A DNA stretch of 61,444 nt from an uncultured Collinsella sp. (GTDB taxonomy: Bacteria; Actinomycetota; Coriobacteriia; Coriobacteriales; Coriobacteriaceae). Location: the NCBI GenBank assembly GCA_902489945.1, contig CABUBZ010000003.1, forward strand, positions 1 through 61,444, given 5' to 3'. Positions 25,046-34,350 of this stretch are shown in pieces. Within the stretch, counting starts at the first letter, position 1, and every line of letters begins with the position of its first letter. The position numbers and the translations under genes are program-made. The notes below the pieces were generated by a model that was not told where the DNA came from, ran no database searches, and was given only the letters and a program-made list of their open reading frames with translations.

Positions 25046-26560
25046 TTACGCCTGAGCGTTGGCGAAGGCCTGCTTGGCGCCCTCGGCACGCACGACAGCG
25101 AGCGCGCTGACGACAAACTCCTCAAGACCTGCGATCTGCGTAAGGTCCTCGCCCCACATCTGCTCGTTGGTGAGCACGTCGTGCACCAGCTGGGCATCGT
25201 CGGCGCCGGCATGGGCGGCGTAGAAGTCGAGCACGAAGGCGTCGTCCTGAGCGGTGTACTCGGTGCCGTCGGAGCGACGCAGGTGCAGGCCGTCGCCCTC
25301 GCGGGACACGAGCTCCTGCGTGTAGAAGGAGATGAGCGTAGCGAGGCTCGTCGCCAGGCACTTGGGCAGGTTGCCGGTCTCGGCAACGTAGTCCTTGAGC
25401 GTGGGCAGGTCACGAGCGCGCCACTTAGCCGTGGAGTTGAGGCAGATGGAGAGCAGCGCATGATCAATAAACGGGTTGTCGAAGCGGTTTTCGACGGCGG
25501 CGGCAAAGGCCTTGCAGTCCTCGACATCCAAGTCGGCGGCAAGCGTCGGAATGACCTCGTCGTAGAGCATGGTGTTCATGAAGCCGCGAATGGTCTCGTC
25601 ATGCATGCAGTCGCGCACGATATCAAAGCCGGCAACCCAGGAACCCGGAACGAAGGCGGTATGGGCACCGTTGAGGATGCGGACCTTGCGCTTTTTGTAC
25701 GGGGTGACGTCGGGAGTCACAAAGACACCCGGAAGACCAGCCTTCACAAAGGGAAGCTTCTCGGCAAGCGACTCGTCGCCCTGGATGCCCCACATCTGGA
25801 AGGGCTCGCGCACGGCCAGGAAGGGATCCTCGTAGCCCAGACGCTCGGCAACCGCCGCGGCCTCCTTAGGATCGCGGATGCGGCCGGGGACGATGGTGTC
25901 GACGAGCGTGGTGCAGACGGTGCAGTCGTTAGCCATCCACTGCGCAAACTCGTCCTCCCAGCCCCAGTCGCTCACATACTGGTTCATGATGCGCAGCAAC
26001 TCCTCGCCGTTGTGATCGATGAGCTCGCAGGCGAGGACGATGACGCCCGGCTTACCGGCAGCCCAGCGGGTGTGGAGCACCTGGGCAAGCTTGGCGGGGA
26101 AGCTCGCGGGTGGCATGTCGTCGGCCTTGCAGGACGGGTCATAGGCGATACCGGCCTCGGTGGTGTTGGAGACGATGATCTCTAGGTCGTCGGAGACGGC
26201 GACCTCCATCATGGCGCGGTAGTCGTCCTCACGATACGGGTTAAGGCAGCGGCTGCAGGCGCTGATCACGCGGGACTCGTCAACCGTGTTGCCGTTCTCC
26301 TTGCCGCGCACCAGCACGGTGTACAGGTCGTCCTGGGCATTGATACCGTCGGCAAAGCCAAAGGCACCGTTGATGGGCTGCACCATGACGACCTTGCCGT
26401 TCCAGCCGGTGGCCTCGTTGCCCATGTCAAAGAAACGGTCGACGAAGGCGCGCAGGAAATTGCCCTCGCCAAACTGCAGAACCTTCTCGGGAGCATCCTT
26501 GGGCAGCAAATAGCCCTTGTAGCCGATCTTCTCGAGCGCATCGTAGCTGATGTTCTCCAT
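25046..26560 (-). CDS. uxaB: Tagaturonate reductase (mannitol dehydrogenase family)
   Basis: UxaB reduces D-tagaturonate to D-altronate with NADH. The 504-residue protein belongs to the long-chain mannitol dehydrogenase family. It has VLQFGEGNFLRAFVDRFFD at the nucleotide-binding start, KVRILNGAHTAFVPGSW with the catalytic Lys region, and RFDNPFIDHALLSICLNSTAKW near the end. AAGGAGAG precedes the ATG. It sits between uxaC and uxaA, which supports UxaB over fructuronate or mannitol dehydrogenases. Confidence 0.92.
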   Translation of the reverse strand: MENISYDALEKIGYKGYLLPKDAPEKVLQFGEGNFLRAFVDRFFDMGNEATGWNGKVVMVQPINGAFGFADGINAQDDLYTVLVRGKENGNTVDESRVISACSRCLNPYREDDYRAMMEVAVSDDLEIIVSNTTEAGIAYDPSCKADDMPPASFPAKLAQVLHTRWAAGKPGVIVLACELIDHNGEELLRIMNQYVSDWGWEDEFAQWMANDCTVCTTLVDTIVPGRIRDPKEAAAVAERLGYEDPFLAVREPFQMWGIQGDESLAEKLPFVKAGLPGVFVTPDVTPYKKRKVRILNGAHTAFVPGSWVAGFDIVRDCMHDETIRGFMNTMLYDEVIPTLAADLDVEDCKAFAAAVENRFDNPFIDHALLSICLNSTAKWRARDLPTLKDYVAETGNLPKCLATSLATLISFYTQELVSREGDGLHLRRSDGTEYTAQDDAFVLDFYAAHAGADDAQLVHDVLTNEQMWGEDLTQIAGLEEFVVSALAVVRAEGAKQAFANAQA

Positions 26561-26656
26561 CTGTGTCTCTCCTTAGATAGCTGTTAGCGTGCAAGCAAAA
26601 CGGGGGCGCCGCGTGTGGCAACGGCGCTCCCGAGTTCGATGTGATTCGATGCAGGC

Positions 26657-28084
26657 TTATGCCTCGACGGTGTCCAAATCAAAGCCAAAGTAGCGGACCG
26701 CGTTGTTGTAGCTGATGTCGCGCACGATACTGCCCAGCAGCTCCATGTCGGCCGGGTACTTGCCCTGCTCGACCCACTCGCCGATCACGCTGCACAGCAC
26801 GCGACGGAAGTACTCGTGGCGCGGATAGGACAGGAAAGAGCGGGAGTCGGTAAGCATGCCCACAAAGTTGCCCAGCACGCCCTCGTTAGCCAGAGCCGTG
26901 AGTTGCTCGCGCATGCCGACCTCGTTGTCGTTGAACCACCAGGCGGAGCCGTTCTGGATCTTACCGGCGGTCGGAGCCTCCTGGAAGCAGCCCATGACGG
27001 TATCGATCATGGTGTTATCGATGGGGTTCAGGCTGTACAGGATGGTCTTGGGCAGGCCGCAGGTCTCCTGGATGGAGTTGAGGAAATCGGCGAGCTGGTC
27101 GGACGGCGTGTAGTTGGAGATGCAGTCGTAGCCGGTGTCGGGACCGAGCTTGGCGAACATGGCGCGGTTGTTGTCGCGCTTGCAGCCAAAGTGCAGCTGC
27201 ATGGCCCAGCCCAGACGGACATACTCGCCGGCAACGAACTGCATAAAGGCAGTCTTGTACTTGAGGACCTCTTCCTCGGTAAGCGGCTCGGCAGCCAGGC
27301 CCTTGGCAAAGATAGCCTCGATCTCGTCGGCGGTAGCCGGGACGTACATAACGTAGTCGAGTGCGTGGTCGGAGGCGCGGCAGCCCAGCTCGTGAGCAAC
27401 GTCGTAGCGCTTGGAAATGGCAGCCTTCATGCCCTCAAAGTCGCTGACCTCAACGCCGGCAACCTCGGAAAGGTGCTTGCAGTAGTCGGCAAACTCCTGG
27501 CCGCGCTCGATGCGCAGGGCGGCGTCGGGGCGCATGGCCGGGACGACCTGGACGTCAAAGCTCTCGTCGGCGGCAATCTTCTTGTGCCACTCAAAGCTGT
27601 CGGCGGGGTCGTCGGTGGTGCAGATCATGCGGACGTTGGACTGCTTGATCAGGTTGCGGCAGGTAAAGCTGGCCTCGGCGAGCTTGGCGTTGGCGAGGTC
27701 CCAGACCTCCTGGGCAGTATTGCCGTTGAGGACGCCCTCGTAGCCAAAGAAGCGCTTGAGCTCCAGGTGGCTCCACTCAAAGACGGGATTGCCCACGCAA
27801 CGGCCCAGGGTCTCGGCCCACTTCTGGAACTTCTCGCGAGCAGGGGCATCGCCGGTGATGAAGCGCTCGCCGACGCCGTTGGCGCGCATCAGGCGCCACT
27901 TGTAATGGTCGCCGCCCAGCCAAACCTCGGTGATGTTCTCAAAACGCTTGTCGTCCCAGATCTCCTTGGGAGAGATATGGCAGTGGTAGTCGACGATGGG
28001 CATACCCTCGGCAAAGTTGTGGAACAGCTCCTCGCCGGTCTTGGTGCTCAGCAAAAAGTCCTGATCGTCCATGAAGTTTTTCAT
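26657..28084 (-). CDS. uxaC: Glucuronate/galacturonate isomerase
   Basis: UxaC converts galacturonate to tagaturonate (or glucuronate to fructuronate). The 475-residue protein has family features in order: PIVDYHCHISPKEIWDDKRF, VWLGGDHYKWRLMRANGV, FEWSHLELKRFFGY, MQLHFGCKRDNNRAM and DSRSFLSYPRHEYFRRVLC. Length is typical. The ATG at 28084 follows AGAGGGG; the 22-residue extension would run into the operator region. It is the first gene of uxaCBA, and two LacI-type operators lie 50-110 bases upstream. Confidence 0.95.
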   Translation of the reverse strand: MKNFMDDQDFLLSTKTGEELFHNFAEGMPIVDYHCHISPKEIWDDKRFENITEVWLGGDHYKWRLMRANGVGERFITGDAPAREKFQKWAETLGRCVGNPVFEWSHLELKRFFGYEGVLNGNTAQEVWDLANAKLAEASFTCRNLIKQSNVRMICTTDDPADSFEWHKKIAADESFDVQVVPAMRPDAALRIERGQEFADYCKHLSEVAGVEVSDFEGMKAAISKRYDVAHELGCRASDHALDYVMYVPATADEIEAIFAKGLAAEPLTEEEVLKYKTAFMQFVAGEYVRLGWAMQLHFGCKRDNNRAMFAKLGPDTGYDCISNYTPSDQLADFLNSIQETCGLPKTILYSLNPIDNTMIDTVMGCFQEAPTAGKIQNGSAWWFNDNEVGMREQLTALANEGVLGNFVGMLTDSRSFLSYPRHEYFRRVLCSVIGEWVEQGKYPADMELLGSIVRDISYNNAVRYFGFDLDTVEA

Positions 28085-28136
28085 CAAACAACCCCTCTGT
28101 TGGCGGAGCGGGCACACAGCGCGCCCGTTATCCTCT

Positions 28137-28192
28137 AGGTGAACGTTCACTATAGTAGTGCAAAACGGCGTGTTAGGTGAACGTTCACCTAA
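28137..28192. promoter_or_regulatory. Two LacI-type operators at the uxaC promoter
   Basis: AGGTGAACGTTCACTA (28137-28152) and the perfect 20-bp palindrome TTAGGTGAACGTTCACCTAA (28173-28192) lie upstream of uxaC with 36-bp centre spacing. A further half-site, GGGTGAACGG, starts at 28201. They are the best copies of the motif in the window. Confidence 0.8.
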
Positions 28193-28240
28193 CCATCATG
28201 GGGTGAACGGTAGGTTTTGGGCGCTTAACGGTTGTCTTCG

Positions 28241-28469
28241 GGAAACTGCATCCCGTTCTGAGTGCTGATTCTGGGACACGGTTTCCACTTGAGGACTCTT
28301 AGGAAAGCGCATCCCGCTTATGTGCCGAATTCCGGGACGCAGTTTCCGAAGTATGTCCAAAGGGAAAGTACGTCCCATTCCGAGGCCTGATTCCGGGATG
28401 CAGTTTCCGCTAGAGCTTCATTAGGAAAGTGCGTCCCACTCTGAGCCCCGATTCCGGGACACAGTTTCC
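28241..28469. repeat. Four-unit array of 46-bp imperfect palindromes, 61-bp period
   Basis: Units lie at 28241-28286, 28302-28347, 28363-28408 and 28424-28469, each 46 bases with exactly 15 bases between. Each unit begins GGAAA..........TCCC and ends GGGA....GTTTCC, giving 14-base arms around an 18-base centre that usually ends GATTCC. The 15-base spacers differ from one another. Arms of neighbouring units can also pair across the spacer. It occupies most of the space between the lacI terminator and the uxaC operators. No protein-coding frame is supported. Confidence 0.9.
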
Positions 28470-28499
28470 CAAACGCGCGATCCCCGATTGGCACAACCA

Positions 28500-28536
28500 A
28501 GGGCCGCTGATGGCGAAACTCGCCACCAACGGCCCT
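28500..28536 (-). terminator. Hairpin terminator after the lacI-family gene
   Basis: On the minus strand AGGGCCGTTGGTGGCGA pairs with TCGCCATCAGCGGCCCT with two mismatches, followed by a weak T-rich TTGGTTGT. It is 92 bases after the regulator stop codon. Confidence 0.65.
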
Positions 28537-28627
28537 CAAAACAGTCGTTATGCCCCTCTACGGGACTCACCGTTGCAGAATACTCTCAAAAATGCACGTC
28601 GCTAACGGGGGTACCTGTCCAGGCTGG

Positions 28628-29707
28628 TTAGATACCCGCGAGCTTGCAGTAACGATCGACGTTGCTGGCAAATACCATCTCCACGGCGCCCTTTTGCACG
28701 GGATCAGCAGGCGCTTTACCCCACAGCAGGTAATCGCCCAGCGTCTTGGCACCGCGGTAGGCCAAACCCACCGGGTCCTTGTAGACGATATTGGTAAAGA
28801 TGCCACGATGCAGGGCGAGCGCGCTCTCGGGGAACAGGTCGTTGCCGATCACCATGACCTCCCCCGCCTTGCCGGCCGAAACGAGCGCATCGGCTACCAG
28901 CTCAGAGCCCACGGCGAACACGCTACAGATAAGCTCGGGGGCATCCGGGCCACTAAGACGGTCCATAAGCTCGCGCTCGAGCTGCTTGACCTGAGCATGA
29001 GCGCCGGTAAGGTCCTCGACCTGCCAGGGGACATTGTGCTCGCGCAGGTACGTATGGAAGGCGCGAGCGGTTAGGTAGTGCGAATCGGTATAGGGGTCGC
29101 CCGCCAAGAGCAGCACGCGGGCATCGGCGCCGGCGGCGTGAACCAGGTTGGCCGCTTGTTCGGCCATCAGGCTGCCCGCTGTTGAATAATCAGCCAAGCT
29201 GGCGCCCAGGCGATCAAGGTGCGGACGGTCACCATCGACGAGCTCAATCGCCACGCCCGCCTCGGCAATCTGCTCCAGCAGATGAGTCGCGCGATCGTCG
29301 CCCGGAACGTAGGCGAGCAGACCGTCGATCTTCTCGCCCACCTGCAGGCGCTCATCGATATGCTCGAGCGCATCGGCATAACCGCCGACGCCAAACTCGA
29401 CACGCTCGACACTAATGCCCTGGTCGATGACCTCCTGCTCAAAGCGGTTGCAGCCTTCCCACAGGTAACGATAGAAGTAAGCGCCCTCGCGCGATGCGCA
29501 CGGCAGGCAAAACACCAGGTTGATGTCCTTGCGACGAAGGCTCGAGGCACTCGTGTTGCGGTGATAGCCCATCTCCTCGGCCTTGGCGTTAACCTTTGCG
29601 CGCACGGACTCGCTCACGCCGGCCTTGCCCGTCAGGGCTTTATGCACGGTATTGATGGAAACGCCAAGCTCGGCGGCTATGTCCTTCATGGTTACGCGAG
29701 CGCTCAT
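28628..29707 (-). CDS. LacI-family regulator of the pectin/galacturonate locus
   Basis: The 359-residue protein has a LacI helix-turn-helix (VTMKDIAAELGVSINTVHKA, then LTGKAGVSESVRAKV). The rest is a periplasmic-binding-protein-like sensor domain, probably for a sugar acid. Such regulators bind palindromes with a central CG. The repeated TGAACGTTCA motif before uxaC, the transporter and GH105 is the obvious target set. Its own promoter has CGGTTAACGATACC, a weaker relative. It is transcribed alone on the minus strand upstream of the uxa genes. The ligand is not known. Confidence 0.87.
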   Translation of the reverse strand: MSARVTMKDIAAELGVSINTVHKALTGKAGVSESVRAKVNAKAEEMGYHRNTSASSLRRKDINLVFCLPCASREGAYFYRYLWEGCNRFEQEVIDQGISVERVEFGVGGYADALEHIDERLQVGEKIDGLLAYVPGDDRATHLLEQIAEAGVAIELVDGDRPHLDRLGASLADYSTAGSLMAEQAANLVHAAGADARVLLLAGDPYTDSHYLTARAFHTYLREHNVPWQVEDLTGAHAQVKQLERELMDRLSGPDAPELICSVFAVGSELVADALVSAGKAGEVMVIGNDLFPESALALHRGIFTNIVYKDPVGLAYRGAKTLGDYLLWGKAPADPVQKGAVEMVFASNVDRYCKLAGI

Positions 29708-29802
29708 AGAGTTACTCCGGTATTGATAAGTTGCTTATAGACAATACGGTTAACGATACCCCAAAATCACCCGTTTACTCCCCGTACCTACCCCCAAATG
29801 CG

Positions 29803-29838
29803 AAAAACGCCCCGTGAACGGATGCTCACGGGGCGTTT
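29803..29838. terminator. Bidirectional terminator after the FeoB-associated gene
   Basis: AAACGCCCCGTGA (29806-29818) pairs with TCACGGGGCGTTT (29826-29838). The minus-strand transcript continues in TTTTTCG, so it would terminate the gene at 29852. Confidence 0.85.
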
Positions 29839-29851
29839 GAGACTGGGTTTG

Positions 29852-30052
29852 TTACTGAACGCCGCGACCCAGATCCTCGGCGATTTTATCCACGCCTTTG
29901 AGCGCAGCGCAGGACTTCTTGTTGGAGCAATGCCCCGTGCAAACACCGCCCTGAGCGCAATCCGCACAGGTGCCCTTACGGTAGATACGCACGCACACAG
30001 CGACAAACGCAATGCCGATGGCGGCCAGAACAACAATATCAACAGGTGCCAT
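29852..30052 (-). CDS. FeoB-associated Cys-rich membrane protein
   Basis: This 66-residue protein has one N-terminal membrane helix (about residues 4-24) and a Cys-rich tail, CADCAQGGVCTGHCSNKKSC. That is the pattern of the small FeoB-associated family (possible FeoC-like partners in anaerobes). AGGAGG lies six bases before the ATG. The gene is separated from feoB by about 5.5 kb and a glycosyltransferase operon. Its upstream sequence contains GTGGTTAACT, also found before the feoA operon. Its biochemical role is not established. Confidence 0.85.
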   Translation of the reverse strand: MAPVDIVVLAAIGIAFVAVCVRIYRKGTCADCAQGGVCTGHCSNKKSCAALKGVDKIAEDLGRGVQ

Positions 30053-30229
30053 AGCAAGCCTCCTCTAGTTAACCACTACTTACTTTACACCATCCCCCAC
30101 CTACCAAAAAGGGACAGGTTTATTTTGGTCGGTTTTATCTGCGGAAACGCCACATCTCCCCACCACATTGGCGCAAGGCAACTTATCCGGAATGGGCAGA
30201 ATCATGATCATAGTGCTCATCCCACCGCC
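30053..30229. promoter_or_regulatory. Upstream region of the FeoB-associated gene
   Basis: AGTTAACCAC (30067-30076; GTGGTTAACT on the coding strand) sits next to the ribosome binding site and is shared with the feoA upstream region. AAAAAGGGACAGGTTT near 30104-30119 faintly resembles the REP-like 20-mer at 1837. No gene is seen. Confidence 0.4.
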
Positions 30230-32095
30230 TCACTCAGCAATAAGGTTTACCCTAGTGCCATTTTTCTCGATACGATAGACACCGACCTTGCCCGTAACGC
30301 CATAATGCTTTTTGAGCAGGCCCATCTCCGCAGAATTGGACTCGATTACGATGAGCTTGTCATAACCCGACAGAAGGTTATCCATATTGGGCTCATAGAA
30401 CGCGCAAATGGCATCGGAATGCGGGGCAAACAAATAGTATCGAGCCACATACGTGAAGTAGTACGAAGTCATAAGCCCATCGCGATCGGAACCGAACAGC
30501 AAATAACGAGTACCGTCTTCTTTACCCGATGCCGGCCAGCGATCACCGACGACATCTCGGACCGTCGCCGGAAGCGAAGTGTCGTATGTCTTTGCATTGA
30601 ATAGCATGCCGTTGTATTCACTCGTCAAAAGGCCAAGCGACAAGGCGATGCAGCCCATTACAACCTGTTGGTATCGCCGCTTATGTAACGGCGTTGCATG
30701 GCAGGGGGAACCATCGGACCGGAATTTCATCTGCCCCTCAAGCTCAACGGTAACTGCCATCGCCAGGCCACCGACAAACAATGCAATGATGCTGCAAGCA
30801 TAACGATCGAATCCAGCAAGCCTCAAGGCCTCGTCCATTGGCATCGAGAAAATGTACATGGCGAGAATACCCACATAGTAAACAATTGTCATGAAATCAA
30901 GCGCAACCAGTGCGCGGCACACATGTGTCAACTGATGCCCAAAGCGCCACCGAGCAGCCGCTAGCAATGCGACAACAGCCAAGTTGCCGAGCAGGAAACC
31001 GAGCGCAGGCCTGGTAGTTAAATCGATGGAGGTCGCAAAAAACGTCGAGACGACCTGCGCGATCTGGGCAGTATTCTTACCGCCGACCACCGCCGCGTGA
31101 GCAGCATCGCCCACATCGAACTTATTCTTGACGCCCGCGAGCGCCGTGGCCATGTGCCAACTCCACATCAGATAAGTGGAAAAACCCAAAACGCCTGCGA
31201 CGGCAGTTGCACCAAACCAGCGCAGACGAGCGTTCCAGCTGCGATTCCTGAGAGCAACGTGTCCGCGCGCTAAATGGTAAGCGAGCACAAATGCAACGAA
31301 TACGACGCCCGTCGACTTCACCACTATGAGCTCCGCCATCAACGGCACGAGCAACTTGAGCTCGCGGCGAACATCACCGTTATAACGATCCACGACTGCC
31401 CAGCACGCCATCGTGAGGACCGGGAGCACGAAATCAACCAAAAGGTTATTAATGCGAATCGTTACATTGAAAAACGTAAGGAGCGAGCAGCCAGCCCCTA
31501 ACACCGCATATGACAGAAACGAACGGCGATTGCGCACAATACCAAGAACAGCATAAAAACATGAGAAGATAAAGGCTGCCTGAACAACGAGCATTGTTCC
31601 CTCGGCATGGCCTAAAAACGTGCATGCGCAGTACAGCAGTGAAGTTGTGCCGAGCGGATAGTTGAAAAACTCAACGAGACCACTTGACGCCGTGGGGAAA
31701 GCCCCCGTCTCCAGCATGACCTTGAGCGCTATAGCCCAATGCGTAAAGTTATCGTAATGCTCGAGACGCGCCGACAGCAGGGGCCACAGAAAGATCAACA
31801 TACCTAGGAGAAAACACGCGTCAGGGAGACCAAAGGGCAATCTAGCAAGACCACGACCATGGAGACAGGGCATTGCCGCTGCACCGGCGATGGCGCCCAC
31901 CACAACCACCCCCCAGATGGCAGGGGCAAGCGCGCCCACGATTCCACCGGCATACGTGACGACCCCCATGACACACAAGGCACACACGGGAGCGAAATGC
32001 ACATCCGTCTCGGTCAAACGATGGATCCAATAGCACAGACCGAAGAGCGCTAGCAGGAACAGCGCCACACGGCCGAAGGCAGCAATAATCAGCAT
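30230..32095 (-). CDS. Polytopic membrane protein, possible GT-C-type glycosyltransferase
   Basis: I do not recognise a named family. The 621-residue protein has roughly a dozen hydrophobic helices from residue 1 to about 470. A C-terminal, probably extracytoplasmic, soluble domain follows (about 480-621). An EHYDNFTHW motif follows an early helix, in the place where GT-C enzymes carry acidic catalytic residues. The ATG at 32095 overlaps the PilZ-synthase stop by 7 bases, so it belongs to that operon. Its partners make polyprenyl-linked or polymeric glycans, so a glycan transferase or polymerase role is the best inference. Confidence 0.6.
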   Translation of the reverse strand: MLIIAAFGRVALFLLALFGLCYWIHRLTETDVHFAPVCALCVMGVVTYAGGIVGALAPAIWGVVVVGAIAGAAAMPCLHGRGLARLPFGLPDACFLLGMLIFLWPLLSARLEHYDNFTHWAIALKVMLETGAFPTASSGLVEFFNYPLGTTSLLYCACTFLGHAEGTMLVVQAAFIFSCFYAVLGIVRNRRSFLSYAVLGAGCSLLTFFNVTIRINNLLVDFVLPVLTMACWAVVDRYNGDVRRELKLLVPLMAELIVVKSTGVVFVAFVLAYHLARGHVALRNRSWNARLRWFGATAVAGVLGFSTYLMWSWHMATALAGVKNKFDVGDAAHAAVVGGKNTAQIAQVVSTFFATSIDLTTRPALGFLLGNLAVVALLAAARWRFGHQLTHVCRALVALDFMTIVYYVGILAMYIFSMPMDEALRLAGFDRYACSIIALFVGGLAMAVTVELEGQMKFRSDGSPCHATPLHKRRYQQVVMGCIALSLGLLTSEYNGMLFNAKTYDTSLPATVRDVVGDRWPASGKEDGTRYLLFGSDRDGLMTSYYFTYVARYYLFAPHSDAICAFYEPNMDNLLSGYDKLIVIESNSAEMGLLKKHYGVTGKVGVYRIEKNGTRVNLIAE

Positions 32096-34338
32096 GCAGC
32101 GTCTCCTTCGACATGAGCAGAATCGTGACTGGTCCGCTCCGCATCCCGTGAATCGCCGCATCGATCGCTATCACGCCTGGAGCGGCGGCGAGATCTCCAT
32201 ACGCGGTAACGCGAAAGAAGCGCCCTTATCCTCATGCGGACAATACGCACGATATCGTCATAGGTGGTGTTCCAGCTATCAAGCTCCTCGGCGATGCCCG
32301 TTTCGCGATCGTACAGCAGCTGATCATAGATGCGACGCTCCTCGAGCGAGCGGTGCTCGATTCGAAGCGCCGCGTACCACGACTCATCATCGCCACATTT
32401 GGATTGAAAGAGGCGCACAAGCCTACCAGAAACGCATGTGCAATAGCGACCATCTCCCAAGCGCACCGCAAAGCTGCGCAGCTCCTCGGGAAAGGGATCA
32501 TCGATGCGCACGAGTACACCACCGTCTGACATGTTGATGGCACGCCCCGCGAAAACACCCACAGGGCCTTCGTCATCCGTCTCGTCCGAACTGCAATCGG
32601 GGAAAACGTCACCTTCGGCCACGGCTTCGCCGGTGCCCTCGGTTAGCTTCGACCACTCATCCTCAACCGGCAGCGCCGTCAGCACCGCAGGTTCGTCTAC
32701 GGAGATGCGAGTACTCTTGCGCGGCATGGACCGACCACCCGAAAAGGCAATAGCATACAAAAGGGCAATCAAGTTGTAGCACAACCAATAGATGATCACG
32801 GAACTGTACACGAGCGCCATGCCATACTTTCCCCATGTAAATCTGATAATAGCTGCAACCGAGAGCACCACGAGCAACAGGTGTGGGAGCATGTTCCACA
32901 GGCTACCGCTGCGATTGGTCGTCTTGTCTTTACGCGTAACTTTGAACTTGGTCTCGCGGATACCGAGCGTCTCAAGAAATACGGGAATAATAAGTGATGG
33001 CGCCAGCGTGGTGTCGATGATTTGACTCCATTTCTGACTGCGAACATTGCTCGAAAGCAATTTCATAGACCTGCTATAAAAGAAATAGCTCGGCAGCCAA
33101 AAAATTAGTAACTGCCAGAGTGTGCAGTTAACCACTTGGAAGTCAAACAAGGCAAACATAATGGGCGCAAGAATGAAGATGATGCGGTTGAAGAATGACC
33201 ACCAGTACAGAAAACTGCACAGATAGGTAATGCGCGCGGAAAAAGAAATCTTGCGGGAAAAGATGACACCCGTGTTTTGGATGCTCTGAATCACACCGCG
33301 CGCCCAGCGGATGCGTTGGTGCACCATCGAGCGCACATCCGTCGTCGAGAGGCCGTGAGCTTCGACCTTATCAGTGGCATAGGTAATATAACCCGCCATC
33401 TGCAGACGACAGCTCGTCTCAAAATCTTCGGTGATCGTATGATACGGAAACCCGCCAATCTCCTCCATACCGGCGCGCGAAATCACGGCATTGCTACCGG
33501 TGTATGCGCAGGCGTTGGACGAGTTGCGCATCTGGTTTACCTCGCGTGAGAAGAAATCTTGCTCATTAGGAATCTTGTCCTCGGCGTACAGATTGAACTG
33601 AAAAAGATCAAGATTATAGAAGCTTTGCGGCGTCTGAATCAGACCGACTTTAAGGTCCTCATTGAGTTCGTCCTCGGAACGATAACGCCATGCGCCGGTC
33701 GCGCCATCCTGAATATAGCGAGGCAGCAAGAAATAGGGCACGGTATCTACGAGAAAGCTGCTACGCGGAATCATGTCGGCATCGAACGTCGCGATCAGCG
33801 GTGAAGTCGTGTGCCTTAACGCGTTGTTGAGGTTGCCCGATTTGGCATACTCGTTATCCTCGCAGGGGATATAACCAATCCCAAGTTCAGCCGCAAGGGA
33901 AGCGACCTCTTTGCGGCAGCCATCGTCAGCAAAATAGACGTGCACCCGAGAACGATCGGGATAGTCCATGTAGGTACAGGCGTTCGCCGTCTTGAACAAC
34001 ACGTCAGTCGGCTCGTTGTGCGTAGCGATTACCACGTCAACGTCGGGATAGTCTTCGGGCAAGATTTTCGGCATAACGAGATGTCCGCTGTCGGCCTTAA
34101 CCTTGCGGTAGTAAAGCTCGAAGGTCGTAAACGCGGTTACTGTCTCAGCGATGAGCAGCAAGACCGCAAAAACCATCTGGGGAATCCCCTGATCAAACGG
34201 CAGGGTGAACAGCAGCCGCCATAGCAGATAGATGACCATAAGGACTGCAGTGACGATAAAGGTCGTCACATCGCGCTTCCGTGCCCCCTGTTTTTCCACC
34301 ACGCTTTTCTTGGCTTTCTTAAGCTCATGAACGTTCAC
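32089..34338 (-). CDS. Cellulose-synthase-like GT2 glycosyltransferase with C-terminal PilZ domain
   Basis: The 749-residue protein resembles BcsA. After two membrane helices comes a GT2 domain with DD (138-139), DAD (186-188), TED (303-305) and QRIRW (341-345). More membrane helices follow, and the gating-loop-like FKVTRK lies between them. A PilZ domain has RKSTR (540-544) and NMSDGG (602-607), the two c-di-GMP-binding motifs, separated by an unusual acidic insert of about 35 residues. The basic C-terminal tail (SRYRVWRSRRRSRRDSD) is also unusual. Start is a GTG with GGGGGA upstream. It should make a beta-glucan or similar polymer under c-di-GMP control. No BcsB partner is visible. Confidence 0.85.
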   Translation of the reverse strand: MNVHELKKAKKSVVEKQGARKRDVTTFIVTAVLMVIYLLWRLLFTLPFDQGIPQMVFAVLLLIAETVTAFTTFELYYRKVKADSGHLVMPKILPEDYPDVDVVIATHNEPTDVLFKTANACTYMDYPDRSRVHVYFADDGCRKEVASLAAELGIGYIPCEDNEYAKSGNLNNALRHTTSPLIATFDADMIPRSSFLVDTVPYFLLPRYIQDGATGAWRYRSEDELNEDLKVGLIQTPQSFYNLDLFQFNLYAEDKIPNEQDFFSREVNQMRNSSNACAYTGSNAVISRAGMEEIGGFPYHTITEDFETSCRLQMAGYITYATDKVEAHGLSTTDVRSMVHQRIRWARGVIQSIQNTGVIFSRKISFSARITYLCSFLYWWSFFNRIIFILAPIMFALFDFQVVNCTLWQLLIFWLPSYFFYSRSMKLLSSNVRSQKWSQIIDTTLAPSLIIPVFLETLGIRETKFKVTRKDKTTNRSGSLWNMLPHLLLVVLSVAAIIRFTWGKYGMALVYSSVIIYWLCYNLIALLYAIAFSGGRSMPRKSTRISVDEPAVLTALPVEDEWSKLTEGTGEAVAEGDVFPDCSSDETDDEGPVGVFAGRAINMSDGGVLVRIDDPFPEELRSFAVRLGDGRYCTCVSGRLVRLFQSKCGDDESWYAALRIEHRSLEERRIYDQLLYDRETGIAEELDSWNTTYDDIVRIVRMRIRALLSRYRVWRSRRRSRRDSDRCGDSRDAERTSHDSAHVEGDAAC

Positions 34339-34350
34339 GGAATCATCCCC

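Noticed and set aside
28241..28469. CRISPR array
   Set aside because: The repeats are themselves palindromes that vary between copies, the spacers are only 15 bases, and no cas gene is in the window.
34316..34340. LacI-type operator (TGAACGTTCA) at the PilZ-synthase start
   Set aside because: The match covers the GTG start codon and first codons (MNVH) and has no flanking GG/CC symmetry, so it is likely coincidence.
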